Below the pieces are notes generated by a model. The model saw nothing but the letters and a program-made list of their open reading frames with translations. It had not been told where the DNA came from and made no database searches. From NCBI GenBank assembly GCA_024509875.1, contig JAMPIV010022935.1:744001-808000 (forward strand): a stretch of DNA of 64,000 nt, written 5' to 3'. Source of the stretch: Oreohelix idahoensis. Its lineage: Eukaryota; Mollusca; Gastropoda; Stylommatophora; Oreohelicidae. The position numbers were made by a program, and so were the translations under genes. Numbering within the stretch: the first letter of the stretch is position 1; every line of letters begins with the position of its first letter. Below, piece by piece: positions 1-10,787 of this stretch.

Positions 1-1164
1 CCTCACTGGATTAAAAACTTTCCCGGTCAGTGGCTATCATCACGCAGTGAAGGATTATACCATCACCTCATTTTTCACCCCTATGTCGAACTGCGTCAGT
101 GCCATCCCATAGACTCGTTTCTTTATAATAAAACACAAGAACTCTTAGAACTTCAAGTCCGGCGATAAGCGGGAATATTTGCTCTCAGTGAATCCTCGCA
201 TTATCTGGGGCGGGACATAGAAGGACTAGACAGTTGTCATACGTCAAGAGTTAAATATTGTGTTTATCATTCTAAGGGATTGTCTGATGCTGCAACTCGG
301 TAAGTGTGTGGTGTATATGAGTGTGGATCCGCACAGTGTGTATGAATGACAGGAAATTAATTTTTTTTTGCAACAAACCATTTTGTTAACTTGCCTACCG
401 GGGTAAATACGTTTTTCTGTATACCCGGCATTGTTCCTTTAGTGGATAGTTGATAATTTGTTAACTCTGTTCCATCCCCCCCCCCTTTTTTTTTTCTTTG
501 CTTAGTAAAGGGAAGACACCATTGGGAAGATAACAGTAATTTTTTGTCTACCACCTATACCTAATTTGGTAACACCTCTTTTCAGAGTAATTAAATTCAC
601 TGTTGGGTTACATTACCTATGTTCCTGATAACTATCTATCTTGAGACTGGGTTTATCTTTGTCTAATACAAGCGGGAAGGGCTTAGTCGATACCAATCTT
701 CTTCACCCCCTCCCTACCTTGATATTTGCATTTTTTTTTTCTGTACTTATGATAAATTTATGTAACACTTGATATTGTTTTTTTTTTTTGTGATTTGATC
801 TTTACGGTAAATAAACATCATAAACTTAAATCGGACTGTGTTGGAATACCCAAAAGCCCAAACATTCCCTATTTGTTTAATATAGCTGTATCCACGTCGT
901 CTGAGTGCTTGAAGCAACAAATCGGTGTGAGCGCAGACGTGTGTCTGGAAAACTGGCAAATAATTGTTTGACCAGGAGAGTGGAAGAGAAGATTGAGAGA
1001 AACGATTTGTCGTAAATACGTCTGTCTTTACTCTCCTCCAGCACTCTGTGGAGCATCATATTTAATCTATACATTTCTATCACTGAGCTTTCCATCATCA
1101 TTTTCCACGCTAAACCGGACTACTATTTCTAGACTCTTTTTTCTCTCAAAATAACTTTACGACA
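1..1164 (+). repeat. 5' LTR of element A (partial)
   Basis: Matches 7679-8817 with small differences (for example poly-C/poly-T length near 480). The matching 3' LTR begins at 6424, so about 1255 bases of this LTR lie off the left edge. The end is placed at the CA of ACGACA (1159-1164), because in elements B, C and D the LTR also ends in ACA about five bases before the TGG of the primer site. Confidence 0.9.
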
Positions 1165-1169
1165 ATATT

Positions 1170-1187
1170 TGGCTGGCTCGCCGGGAT
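1170..1187 (+). promoter_or_regulatory. primer-binding-like site of element A
   Basis: TGGCTGGCTCGCCGGGAT follows the 5' LTR after a 5-base spacer (ATATT). It begins with TGG, as the complement of a tRNA CCA end must. Its GGCTCG..CGGGAT core resembles the tRNA-Pro primer sites of gammaretroviruses but is not identical, so I do not name the tRNA. Element B has nearly the same site at 25415. Confidence 0.6.
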
Positions 1188-1980
1188 AATTTTGAGATAC
1201 ATTTGATGCACACATATTTGTGGGCTGGTTCTGGGATCTTGAGCTACATTTGAGGCAATCGCATAGCCGGGTTAAAGATATTTTGAGTCTGATTTAGTCT
1301 GGGTCTAACTAGGTAGAGTGTGAATGATCTGTCTTTGTGAATTAGGGAAATAAATAAATAATTACACCCCTAGACAAACGTTCTTTAAGTATTTGGGTTG
1401 TCCACACAGCATATTTACAGGTTGTTTTCTCTCCACAGCAGTAGAAAGTACAGATAAACAAAAATATTTGCTATTTTAATTATCCTCTGGCGGAGATAAT
1501 TATATTTCTTTCTTTATAAGAGTTGCTGGGATTGCGTGATTGTTTTACAGTCACTAAGGTTTTTGAAGTTAAAAAAAGAGTTGAGCTTAGCTAAAGACGG
1601 ATTGTTCTGATTTTTAAAAATTAAGTTAACAACGTCTCATCTCAATAATTGACTTTAGGGACGGAGTTTGTTGTCAGAGATTTAAAATTTAGGGAAAAAT
1701 TTTTTTTTTTCCTTTTAAATTGTTTTAATATAAATTTTTCTCTACTGTTAGTAAAAGTAGATTCTTTTCCAGTGTAACTTACCATTTAGTGGCATAGTCG
1801 CTTGCGTTTAGAGCCTTAATTGCCAGATAATAGCAGCGATAAGTTTGCACAGTACAGGTAGGAGGTAACACAGGTAAATTTATACTTGTGTTTTTTTTTT
1901 TCTCGTAGCGGTTCAGAGTTCCTCCCCTTCGCGTTTCTTCTTACTAGTTCTCTAGGCATACTTCATCTTATTCTTTAACA
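1188..1980 (+). other. leader region of element A
   Basis: About 790 bases between the primer site and the gag start with T-rich and A-rich runs and no ORF of note. It probably serves as the untranslated leader; C and D have similarly placed but shorter leaders. Confidence 0.5.
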
Positions 1981-4980
1981 ATGGCAGAGAGGATAAAGAT
2001 GAGGTCCATCTTGAGGCTGGAAGCGAAAGAGGCAGGATTAGATGCAGAAGCTGCAAACGCGTTTATCAACCAGGAATTGGAAATATATGACGCGGAGCAA
2101 CAGAGAGCCGAAGCTGAGAGGAAAGAAGTGGCAGAACGTCTTTTGGAACAGAAGAAAATTGAAGCAGAGATGGAAACTCGCAGAGAGAGAGAGAGAGAGA
2201 GAGACAAGGAAAGACAACATGAACTGGCGCTTAAGGCTCTAGAGAGTCGGGGCGCCTCTACTTCGACTAACGGAGAGCCGTCTTCGCCCCAGTCTCAATC
2301 AATGGACCTCTCCAGTACTCAATCTGCCCAATTAACTGCTATGTCGTTTTCTTTAGAATCTTTTCCTAGCCCTAACGAAAAAATTGACAGCTACCTAGAA
2401 AAATTCGAGAGACTCGCGAATCTTTATGGGTTAGAGAGTACCCGCTGGGCGCTCAAACTTTCAACGTCACTGAAAGGCAATGCTTATGACGTGTACACAA
2501 AGCTGGGACCGAATCAACATGATTACGACATGTTGAAGAAGGCCTTACTACAGCAGTTTGAGATGACTGCCCGAAAGTTTCTGCAGTTGTTCAGAAACAG
2601 CCGAAAAGAGAGCACGGAAACATTTCCCCAGTTCTCTTCACGTCTCACGGGTTATCTGACAAAGTGCATTGAATTATCTGACCTACCTCTTTCATATGAG
2701 GGACTCCTCGAACTTGTTCTTGTGGAGCAGATAAAATCCACTTTGTCGAATGAAACACGTAGATTTTTGGCGGAACAGGGGGCAGTCAGGCTTGAAGACA
2801 TACTCAATAAAGCCGAACGCTATAGCAATGCAATGGCCGAACTTCCCAGCACTAAACGTAAACCCACAGATGAGCCATCTCGAAAACAGAATCTAGAGCA
2901 GTCATCCTATTCTTCCAATTCCTCTCAACATTTTAACCAACGAGATAATAATACCCAGAAACCTCCCCAGGAAAAATCGAAATTCTACAAAACCCGATAC
3001 CCCCCCAACAACAATTCTGATCAACCCAACAAGCCTACGTGGCAGCGCGGCCACCAAGGTCAAGGAAAAGGGAAGACCCCTACACCAGGAACGTCTGATC
3101 AGGGCAAACAAACCGGTGCAAACCGCATTGGATGTTTGCATACAGCCTCGAAAGGTAGAGTCAATGTCAGTGATTCTCAACCTGAGGGGGACCGACCCTC
3201 AACTCGAGGAACTGTAATTTTGAACGGTACCTCTACTACTTGTCTTTTTGACACTGGATTAAGTTTTGATTGTATTGTCGCTAGGCACCTAGTCAAACCC
3301 GGTCAGGAGACAGAGGAAACCGTCAAACTTAGTGGAGTTTTCAGGAGTGATGCACCCAGGACGCTTCCTATCGCACTGGTAGAAATACACTCTGATTTTG
3401 TCAGAGGGGTTATTAAAGCGGCCATTATGGATGATCCTATCTACCCAGTTATCTTGGGATGTAGATATGTGTTCATTGGGAGACCTAAGGAGCCGATTGT
3501 GGCAGCGGTAACCACAAGAGGGCAAGCCAAGAAGGAGAGGGAGCCTGCGCCAAACTTGTTGCCGAATGAACTGAAGGAGGCGCAACAAAAGGACCCTACT
3601 CTGGCGCCCTGCTTTAAAAAACTGCCCATGGCTAAGGACCCCAGACACAACGGAGACATCTTTTCTAAGGATGGCGTATTGTATCGTAGAACGGGCAACC
3701 CGGACACGGGGAATAACCAGCTCCCAGTACCGACGCAGTACAGAAACCAGATCTTAGAAATGGGGCACTCTCTTCCCTTTAGCGGACATATGGGACAAAA
3801 CGCCACTATTCAGCGAATAAAAAACCACTATTGGTGGCCAGGAATGAACTCTGACATTGTCAGGTATGTGAAATCCTGCGCCCAGTGCCAACGGGTAGCA
3901 CCCAAGCACTTGACACCCCCAGTACCTATGGGGCAAATGCCAATAGTAGGGACTCCATTTGAACGGGTTGCTGTCGACATTATTGGTCCCCTGGAAAAGA
4001 CCAAAAGAAGGAACAGGTTCATCCTGACCTTAGTCGACACTTGCACTATGTGGGCCGAAGCTGTACCGCTACCATGCACTAATTCCAAGCATGTCGCAGA
4101 AGCCCTTGTGCAAATTTTTACACGGTTGGGATTCCCTCAACAAGTTTTGACGGACAATGGATCCCAATTCCGTAGCCTGTTAATGGAGGAGATCTTTAAG
4201 ATCTTGAGGGCCAAACATATCCACACAAGTCCCTACCATCCGGCCGGAAATGGGCTCGTGGAACGTTTTAACGGTACCCTCACCATGATGTTACGTAAGC
4301 TGGGTCAGGAGAAACCGGAAGACTGGGACCAATATATATCGGCTGCCTTATTCGCCTACCGAGAGGTACCCCAAGCGTCTACGGGTTTTGCGCCAGCTAC
4401 ACTTTTATTTGGCAGACCTATTAAGGGGCCACTAGAAGCCTTACTTCGGTCCCTGACAGACCAGAAGGCTGACGAGACAGTCGTCTCTGCAAGCAAGTAT
4501 GTATCTGAGCTTAAGGAAAGGCTAAAGCTAGGATGGGATCTAGCTACTACCAACCTTAAGAAAGCCCGCGCTAAAATTACTAAAAGATACAACAAAGCTG
4601 CAAAAGAGAGAGAACTACAACCAGGGGAGAAAGTCCTATTGCTACTTCCAACCGGAAGCAATAAACTTCGCATCGGATGGCAAGGACCGTTTACCGTCCT
4701 TAAAAAGATCTCACGTACCAATTACAAGATCTCCATCAAAGGAAAGGAGAAGGTCTTCCACATAAATCTGCTAAAGAAATATTTGGAAAGACCGGTGCCA
4801 TCCTCCGAGCATCTCCTGGCTGTCGCCATAGCAACGGAAGACGAGGAAGATGATGATGGTTGCATGGAGTATCCATTGCAACCCACAGAATCCTTTAAAG
4901 ATGTCAAGTTCGGCGACAATCTCTCACCAGAACAACAAACAGAAACCAGGGCTCTACTAAAAAGTACAGTGCAGTCTTAA
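1981..4980 (+). CDS. Gag-protease-integrase polyprotein of element A
   Basis: Uninterrupted 999-residue ORF starting in a good context (ACAATGGC). Residues 1-85 are highly charged and helical with an RE-repeat. Residues about 120-290 are a gag capsid-like region similar to C and D. An aspartic protease motif DTG is at 424-426 (FDTGLSFD, flanking residues unusual). The integrase zinc region has H residues near 596-603 and CAQC near 633. The catalytic triad is D666, D725, E761, with exactly 35 residues between the second D and E. The GPY/F-type C-terminal motif (GWQGPFTVL) is near 900. No CCHC knuckle is visible after gag, unlike C and D. The ORF ends inside the integrase-RT linker at an A5 run; RT continues in the -1 frame. 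The integrase looks catalytically complete, so this could be a functional source of integrase. Confidence 0.9.
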   Translation: MAERIKMRSILRLEAKEAGLDAEAANAFINQELEIYDAEQQRAEAERKEVAERLLEQKKIEAEMETRRERERERDKERQHELALKALESRGASTSTNGEPSSPQSQSMDLSSTQSAQLTAMSFSLESFPSPNEKIDSYLEKFERLANLYGLESTRWALKLSTSLKGNAYDVYTKLGPNQHDYDMLKKALLQQFEMTARKFLQLFRNSRKESTETFPQFSSRLTGYLTKCIELSDLPLSYEGLLELVLVEQIKSTLSNETRRFLAEQGAVRLEDILNKAERYSNAMAELPSTKRKPTDEPSRKQNLEQSSYSSNSSQHFNQRDNNTQKPPQEKSKFYKTRYPPNNNSDQPNKPTWQRGHQGQGKGKTPTPGTSDQGKQTGANRIGCLHTASKGRVNVSDSQPEGDRPSTRGTVILNGTSTTCLFDTGLSFDCIVARHLVKPGQETEETVKLSGVFRSDAPRTLPIALVEIHSDFVRGVIKAAIMDDPIYPVILGCRYVFIGRPKEPIVAAVTTRGQAKKEREPAPNLLPNELKEAQQKDPTLAPCFKKLPMAKDPRHNGDIFSKDGVLYRRTGNPDTGNNQLPVPTQYRNQILEMGHSLPFSGHMGQNATIQRIKNHYWWPGMNSDIVRYVKSCAQCQRVAPKHLTPPVPMGQMPIVGTPFERVAVDIIGPLEKTKRRNRFILTLVDTCTMWAEAVPLPCTNSKHVAEALVQIFTRLGFPQQVLTDNGSQFRSLLMEEIFKILRAKHIHTSPYHPAGNGLVERFNGTLTMMLRKLGQEKPEDWDQYISAALFAYREVPQASTGFAPATLLFGRPIKGPLEALLRSLTDQKADETVVSASKYVSELKERLKLGWDLATTNLKKARAKITKRYNKAAKERELQPGEKVLLLLPTGSNKLRIGWQGPFTVLKKISRTNYKISIKGKEKVFHINLLKKYLERPVPSSEHLLAVAIATEDEEDDDGCMEYPLQPTESFKDVKFGDNLSPEQQTETRALLKSTVQS

Positions 4981-6384
4981 CGGATGTACCTGGTCGAACA
5001 AATCTCATTGAATTTGATATGAAATTAACAAACGAGACCCCTGTTCGAACCAGAGTTTACCCCATCCCGTACGCTAAAGCGGATGCACTTCGCGGAGAAA
5101 TAGACAAGCTGCGTCAGGCAGGAATTATCAGTGAGTCTACATCTCCTTACAGCTCGAGCGTAGTGCTGTTGCAGAAGCCCAATAAGGAAGTTCGGCTGTG
5201 CATTGATTACAGGTTGCTAAACGCTGTAACGGAATTCCAGCCCGAACCTCTCCAAACTGTTTCTGAGTTGTTCACCAAGCTCAGCAAAGCAAAGATCTTC
5301 TCCAAGATTGACCTCAGCAAAGGTTATTATCAAATACCAGTCAAGGAGGAAATTAAACCTTTGTTAGCTTTCAGCACTAGTGAAGGACATTACACATTTA
5401 ACGTGATGCCGTTCGGTTTGCATAACGCACCAGGAGTGTTCACCAGGATGATGAGAAGCTTCTAGAACCTTTGCAAAGTCCCCATATCCATAATTTCATG
5501 GATGACATATTAATTGCATCGGAAACCTATGAAGAACATATTGCTACGGTTGCTATGCTCCTCAGGAGACTACAGGAAACGGGTCTCACAGCCAGACCTA
5601 GCAAATGTCTCATCGGGTTTGAACAGTTAGACTTCCTGGGGCACACTATTTCTCACGGATGCAGTTGGCCTATTAAGAAGAACGTGGAGAAAATAGTGGC
5701 AGCAAAAAGACCCCGAACGAAGAAAGACGTACGTTCCTTCATATCGCTATGTGCATACTATCAGAAGTACATCCAGAACTTCAACGGACTGACGGCACCT
5801 CTGACTGACCTCACAAAGAAAGGTTGTCCTGATAAGGTCATATGGGATCAAAAGTGCGAACACGCGTATAGCACTTTGAAAGGACAGTTGTCTGCATACC
5901 CCATTTTGAGGTTGCCTGACCTCAAGAAACCTTTTGTACTGAGAGTCGACGCGTCAGGTCAGGGCATCGGGTCAACACTGCTTCAAGCCGATGACAGTGA
6001 CCTGAACATGCTATTTCCAGTTGCCTATGGCAGTCGGAAATTAAATAAAGCTGAACGGAACTACAGCGTAGTTGAAAGGGAATGTCTTGCTCTGATTGAC
6101 GGTATCAGACGCCATCATGAGTTTCTTATGGTACATCTTTCACGGTGCAAACAGACCACGCTCCGTTAGCATTTCTTGGTGCCAATAAAGAATTTAACGC
6201 AAGGATCATGCGTTGGGCGCTTCTTTTAAGCGTTTATTCTTTCAAAGTGGAATATATTCCGGGAAGACAGAATGTCGGGGCTGATTTCCTGAGTAGAAAC
6301 TGGTCTACAGAGGAAGAAGAGCAAACTGAAGATACCACTCATCCTAAAATCACCAATCAGGTCACCTCCATTGTCAAAAAATGA
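4981..6384 (+). pseudogene. Reverse transcriptase-RNase H region of element A, frameshifted
   Basis: RT homology starts immediately after the stop of the preceding ORF but in the -1 frame; the two frames meet at an A5 run near 4960. Visible RT motifs include the LCIDYR block, the SKIDLSKGYYQIPV block, the MPFGLHNAP block and the active-site FMDD (about 5497-5508). RNase H follows with conserved acidic residues (VDASGQG near 5945, ERECLAL near 6080, QTDHAPL near 6148). Further single-base type breaks lie near 5457-5470 (a stop just after MMRSF) and near 6140-6165. The RNase H end runs into a stop at 6382, shortly before the purine tract, leaving no room for an envelope gene. The first frame change could be programmed; the others look like decay. 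Confidence 0.88.
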
Positions 6385-6408
6385 AACATGAAAAATAGTT
6401 TCATGTCT

Positions 6409-6423
6409 AAAAGTGGGGACGAT
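6409..6423 (+). promoter_or_regulatory. polypurine tract of element A
   Basis: AAAAGTGGGGACGAT directly precedes the TG that opens the 3' LTR. Elements C and D have AAGTGGGGAG in the same place (about 32276 and 52628), which supports its role as plus-strand primer. Confidence 0.75.
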
Positions 6424-8817
6424 TGTGACGTACGTCTAGTTTGACAAGTGAATTTTCCCTGATATGATGGATGATTTAAAGGGACTTTTAGCTTTTCATA
6501 ACATTAGAACCCCTGAACATTTGTTGTAACTTTTCGTTTCGCCAGAGCGAACCGACCGGGACTCATTTAGTATGCGGCACGAGATCAAAGAGACAGACTG
6601 AGGGATTTCAGGGGAGACTATCGGCGCTATCAAAGACAGTAGTGGTCCCTGAAACGATTTCGCATCTCGGTGTTAAGCACGGAACCGATCGCAGCCAGAG
6701 CGAACGGGGAAAGCTGACGCAAGCAGCGAGCGAAGATACGAGAGGCCAGGGGCGGCTTCTCTCTTTGGATTTGGCGGTCAGATCCCCCAAAGTCATGAGA
6801 TCAAAAAAGCTGTCAAAGTTCTCATGTCCCACTCATCTTGCATTCCAGTTGTAGATATACAGATCACTTAGAAATACACTTCATCATTCGCTGGCCAGAA
6901 CTTGATAGAAGCACTAGCGATATTTGAAATCTTGCTAGATCATCCCATGGATTTTATACATATTTGCAGTGAATTCTATTCTGTGCAAAGCGGTAATATA
7001 TATATTGTGTAAAGTGATCAGTGGTCGAGTTCATTCATTATATTTCATTGGATTTTGTGTTAATTTAAACCTATTAAATTAAACCGTCTCAATAGTTCCA
7101 GTTGTAAATATAATGATCTATCTATTATATTATTTCAAAAGATAATAGATGCTTAAATTAACTTTTAAAGTCGCGAAGGAATTTATAATTAATAAATTTA
7201 GTTAAGTCCTATATTTATAGATGTGTGATTTAACCACTAGAACTCGCGCAGTGTTTATTAAATACATAATTAAATACTCGAGTGTATAATAGGCTTAACG
7301 GGAAATTTATCGCGCGCTTAGAAGATTATTTGTTTTAAAGTATGATTATGTTGTTATGGGTTTTCTATCTTTTTCTCTAGATTGATCACCTTTTGCAATC
7401 CCAGCAATAACGAAATCTTTCAGAGTTTCCATACTCGGTTCTTAAACTTCCAGACAGTTTGATGAGACATTTTTTTAAAGTAAATCTTGTGGTGGTCCGG
7501 TACGGCCTGGCTAGCATAATTACATGAAGGAAAGCCTACCCAAGATCATTTGATTATTATCATCAAATTAAATCTGTAAGATAAACTGGAAGATGAACAG
7601 TGCCAGTAGCGATAGTTGATATACTGCTCTATTGTGAGAGATTACCGATTTACCTGAATGTGACCGAGCCTAGTTTTTCCTCACTGGATTAAAAACTTTC
7701 CCGGTCAGTGGCTATCATCACGCAGTGAAGGATTATACCATCACCTCATTTTTCACCCCTATGTCGAACTGCGTCAGTGCCATCCCATAGACTCGTTTCT
7801 TTATAATAAAACACAAGAACTCTTAGAACTTCAAGTCCGGCGATAAGCGGGAATATTTGCTCTCAGTGAATCCTCGCATTATCTGGGGCGGGACATAGAA
7901 GGACTAGACAGTTGTCATACGTCAAGAGTTAATTATTGTGTTTATCATTCTAAGGGATTGTCTGATGCTGCAACTCGGTAAGTGTGTGGTGTATATGAGT
8001 GTGGATCCGCACAGAGTGTATGAATGACAGGAAATTAATTCTTTTGTGTAACCATTTTGTTAACTTGCTTACCTGGTTATATATATCTTTTCTGTATACC
8101 CTACATTGTTTCTTTAAGTGGGATAGTTGATAATTTGTTAACTATGTTTAAAACCCCCTCCTTTTCATTTGCTTAGTAAAGGGAAGAACAATTGGGAAGA
8201 ACAGGATTTCTTTCTACCACCTATACCTAATTTGGTAACACCTCTTTTCAGAGTAATTAACTTTACTGTTAGGTTAACTTACCTATGTTCCTGATAACTA
8301 TCTATCTTGAGACTGGGTTTATCTTTGTCTAATACAAGCGGGAAGGGCTTAGTCGATACCAATCTTCTTCACCCCCTCCCTACCTTGATATTTGCATTTT
8401 TTTTTCTGTACTTATGATAAATTTATGTAACACTTGATATTGTTTTTTTTTTTGTGATTTGATCTTTACGGTAAATAAACATCATAAACTTAAATCGGAC
8501 TGTGTTGGAATACCCAAAAGCCCAAACATTCCCTATTTGTTTAATATAGCTGTATCCACGTCGTCTGAGTGCTTGAAGCAACAAATCGGTGTGAGCGCAG
8601 ACGTGTGTCTGGAAAACTGGCAAATAATTGTTTGACCAGGAGAGTGGAAGAGAAGATTGAGAGAAACGATTTGTCGTAAATACGTCTGTCTTTACTCTCC
8701 TCCAGCACTCTGTGGAGCATCATATTTAATCTATACATTTTCTATCACTGAGCTTTCCATCATCATTTTCCACTCTAAACCGGACTACTATTTCTAGACT
8801 CTCTTTTCTCTCAAAAT
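6424..8817 (+). repeat. 3' LTR of element A (3' end truncated)
   Basis: Opens TGTGACG after the purine tract. From 7679 it matches bases 1-1152 of the window. Match to the 5' LTR stops at 8817; the last about 12 bases, including the terminal CA, are missing. Full length would be about 2.4 kb, long for a gypsy element but similar to C, D and E here. Confidence 0.9.
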
Positions 8818-8960
8818 TCCTCGTTGCCTTTTCCTTTCCTAACTGAAGGGCAAAGTCAGGTACCCATTCACAGCTGAGACGACTGGAGCACGATGATACC
8901 GTGAATCGAACCCGGTACCTTAGCCGCAAGAGACCAGCGCTCTAACCACTCTGTCAATCA
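8818..8960 (-). mobile_element. tRNA-derived SINE (minus strand)
   Basis: Read on the minus strand it contains a pol III A-box-like stretch (complement of 8934-8947, TGGTTAGAGCGCTGG type) and a B box GGTTCGATTC (complement of 8903-8912) at tRNA-like spacing. The tail includes the complement of ACCCATTCACAGCTGAGACG (about 8861-8880), which I recall as typical of several invertebrate SINE families. It abuts the truncated end of LTR A. The tRNA cloverleaf is incomplete, so this is not a tRNA gene. Confidence 0.65.
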
Positions 8961-9394
8961 TTAAAAAAACATGATAACGGATACAAACAGAATGTTAAAA
9001 ATATGAAGGGGAAAGGGGGGAGGAAGAGATTTGTGACGTCGCGTAAGGGGGTGGCAAAAGTCTTTTTGTTGCGTGTAAAATGTGACAACTCCATGGCCTT
9101 GACACTGCGACTGGATTTGCCGAACTGAAGAAACAGTACGATGCTCCGTTTACCCTCAACATTTCAACAATTTTCATCGCCGGTGAATAAAGACACAAGA
9201 ACCTAAAAAAACACTAAGAAACAAACAAGCGAAACATTCACTCATTATTTTCATAACAAGCAAGTATACCCTCCAAACAATGTGGTGGAAAGAATTAAAG
9301 CCACAACTTTAAATGTTCAGTGTTCAGCAAATTAAAAAGACTAAGAAGAGGGAAAAGGTAAATGGTGTAATTTGAGTAATCACATAACAGCTCT
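8961..9394. other. no recognisable gene
   Basis: Unique-looking AT-rich sequence with short G-rich patch near 9008-9030. I see no coding, RNA or element boundary here. Confidence 0.4.
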
Positions 9395-9640
9395 TTAACA
9401 ACAGCATTTTGTGTGTAAAGCGACGGTTATCATTAACATGTTTAAGCCATACAGCCTGTAACCAAAATATGTACGGTACTTTATATTGTCTGAGTTCTTT
9501 CTTCGCGTGAACGCTACATAAAGTTTACCGTGAGCAAAGACTGCTTCAGGTAAGTATACGCTAAATTGATTAAATGATTGTCCCTGTGTTTTGTTTATAG
9601 TCATAGCAATAACTTATATCACAGGAAACTGGCAGTCTCT
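9395..9640 (-). pseudogene. Helitron Pif1-like helicase C-terminal remnant (copy 1)
   Basis: The minus-strand reading contains MTINKTQGQ followed by VYLPEAVFAHGKLYVAFTR, the conserved last helicase motifs (V and VI) of Helitron Rep/Helicase proteins. The upstream codons carry a stop (TAA) just before the motif, and homology fades after the AFTR block, so this is a decayed fragment of about 70 residues. No Rep (HUH) domain or Helitron termini seen. Confidence 0.75.
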
Positions 9641-10212
9641 CAAGATGACAGGAAGGCTGGCATCGTGTGGCTTTAAACTATTGTGTTGAATGAAAACTCG
9701 TCAACCTTACTTACTGCCTGTGACGATTTTTTGTATATACAAATAAAAAAAAAAAATAAAAAATGAAAGTTCAGTCCTATCTTTAGTTTGACCAGAATGT
9801 TAAAGTTAAAAAAAAAAAACACCATGAAAATGTACAGGGTGACTCTTTTGTTATGAAACTAAATAATTAAACGTCTCCGAAATTTTTTAATGGGTTACTT
9901 GCTAAAAAAATTTGTATTTTCCTGAAAAGGTGGTGTGAATCTTTATAACACATTACATATTGCACAATAAAAATATTGAAAGGCATGCGTGTTATTTTAA
10001 TGGATGTAAGATTTAGTTTTTACATTTCAATGCGAGCCGTTCCCAGATTTTCCCGAAAATGTGGTGCTATTGTTTGACTGGTTACAGAACTTTCATTAAG
10101 AAAATTAGTCATATGCGGATTTCACGTACGGTACATTAGTTTACCTTGAGTGTGTGTTTAAAAAAAAAACAACAACACAGTAGAGCCAGCTTGTTCTATA
10201 GTATTAACTACC
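9641..10212. other. AT-rich sequence between Helitron remnants
   Basis: Contains A-runs (about 9745-9765 and 9812-9822) and a TACAGGGTGACTC stretch at about 9833, which resembles one end of a DNA transposon, but I find no matching inverted partner. No coding signal. Confidence 0.35.
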
Positions 10213-10321
10213 GGTCATACCCGGCTTAGCCTGGGTCCATGCCGGAAAGGGTGCAAGTCGGATTTACTGCGAATCGCGTTAGGAAGGTTTAACTTTTTTT
10301 AGTTTTAATTGTACTATTGCA
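10213..10321. repeat. direct repeat flanking Helitron remnant (left copy)
   Basis: About 110 bases beginning CATACCCGGCTTAGC are repeated with roughly ten differences at 10676-10787, in the same orientation. The two copies bracket helicase remnant 2. Confidence 0.75.
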
Positions 10322-10359
10322 TTGAGGTGTGCTTCTAACGCAAAAAAAATTAAGTAAGG

Positions 10360-10675
10360 GCTTCTTTGTAGACGACATTAGAAGTACAGTCACTTTGTGA
10401 CAACACATATATGTGTTCCGGTGTGCTAACTCGGGAAAATGCCACATACAGTTGGCCATGTGAGAAGCACTCATCGCTCAAGTCGACGCCGGTCACGTGA
10501 AGCGTTTAACCATGTGCTTTATTAATGGTCATTGAAAAACAGACTTTTATAGGGAATTGGAGTCTCTTAAAATTGAACTGCAGATCGGAGGGAATCATCG
10601 TGATTCTTGGTATGCAGACTTTCTCCCCGCTACCACAACCTGTCAGGATGGTGGCCTCTACAATGTAGTTCTAGA
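10360..10675 (-). pseudogene. Helitron Pif1-like helicase C-terminal remnant (copy 2)
   Basis: On the minus strand from about 10672 down the reading shows EATILTGCGSGE, RITMIPSDL, FKRLQFPIKVCF, SMTINKAHG, a stop, then CFSHGQLYVAFSRV. This is the motif order of the C-terminal helicase domain of Helitrons. The stop after KAHG and short losses show it is dead. Its sequence differs from copy 1 at 9395, so these are two separate insertions. It lies between the 110-bp direct repeats. Confidence 0.8.
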
Positions 10676-10787
10676 GGTCATACCCGGCTTAGCCCGGGTC
10701 CATGTCGGAATGGGTGCAAGTCGGGTTTGGTGCGAATCGTTCTAGGAAGGTTTAACTTTTGTTTGGTTTTAATTGTACTATTGCATA
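10676..10787. repeat. direct repeat flanking Helitron remnant (right copy)
   Basis: Second copy of the 10213-10321 repeat: CATACCCGGCTTAGCCCGGG, then a shared GGGTGCAAGTCGG core and a shared TTTTAATTGTACTATTGCAT end. Confidence 0.75.

Larger units (their letters stand above)
1..8817 (+). mobile_element. LTR element A (Ty3/gypsy, integrase-before-RT order)
   Basis: Bases 1-1152 recur almost unchanged at 7679-8817, which marks the two LTRs; the 5' copy is cut by the window edge. Between them are, in order, a primer-binding-like site (1170), gag-protease-integrase (1981-4980), RT-RNase H remnants (4981-6384) and a purine tract (6409-6423). Integrase lies upstream of RT, the order described for Gmr1-like Ty3/gypsy elements. 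The 3' LTR loses its last dozen bases at 8817, where a SINE-like sequence begins, so no target duplication can be checked. Confidence 0.93.

Noticed and set aside
747..1101. Minus-strand ORFs duplicated at 8423-8738
   Set aside because: They are within the two LTRs of A and differ in length between copies; no protein motif.
6385..6423. Possible envelope gene after RNase H in A, C or D
   Set aside because: The gaps to the purine tract or LTR are under 100 bases in all three, so these are not retrovirus-like elements with envelope.
8995..9198. 67-codon minus ORF next to the SINE
   Set aside because: No motif; overlaps a G-rich low-complexity patch.
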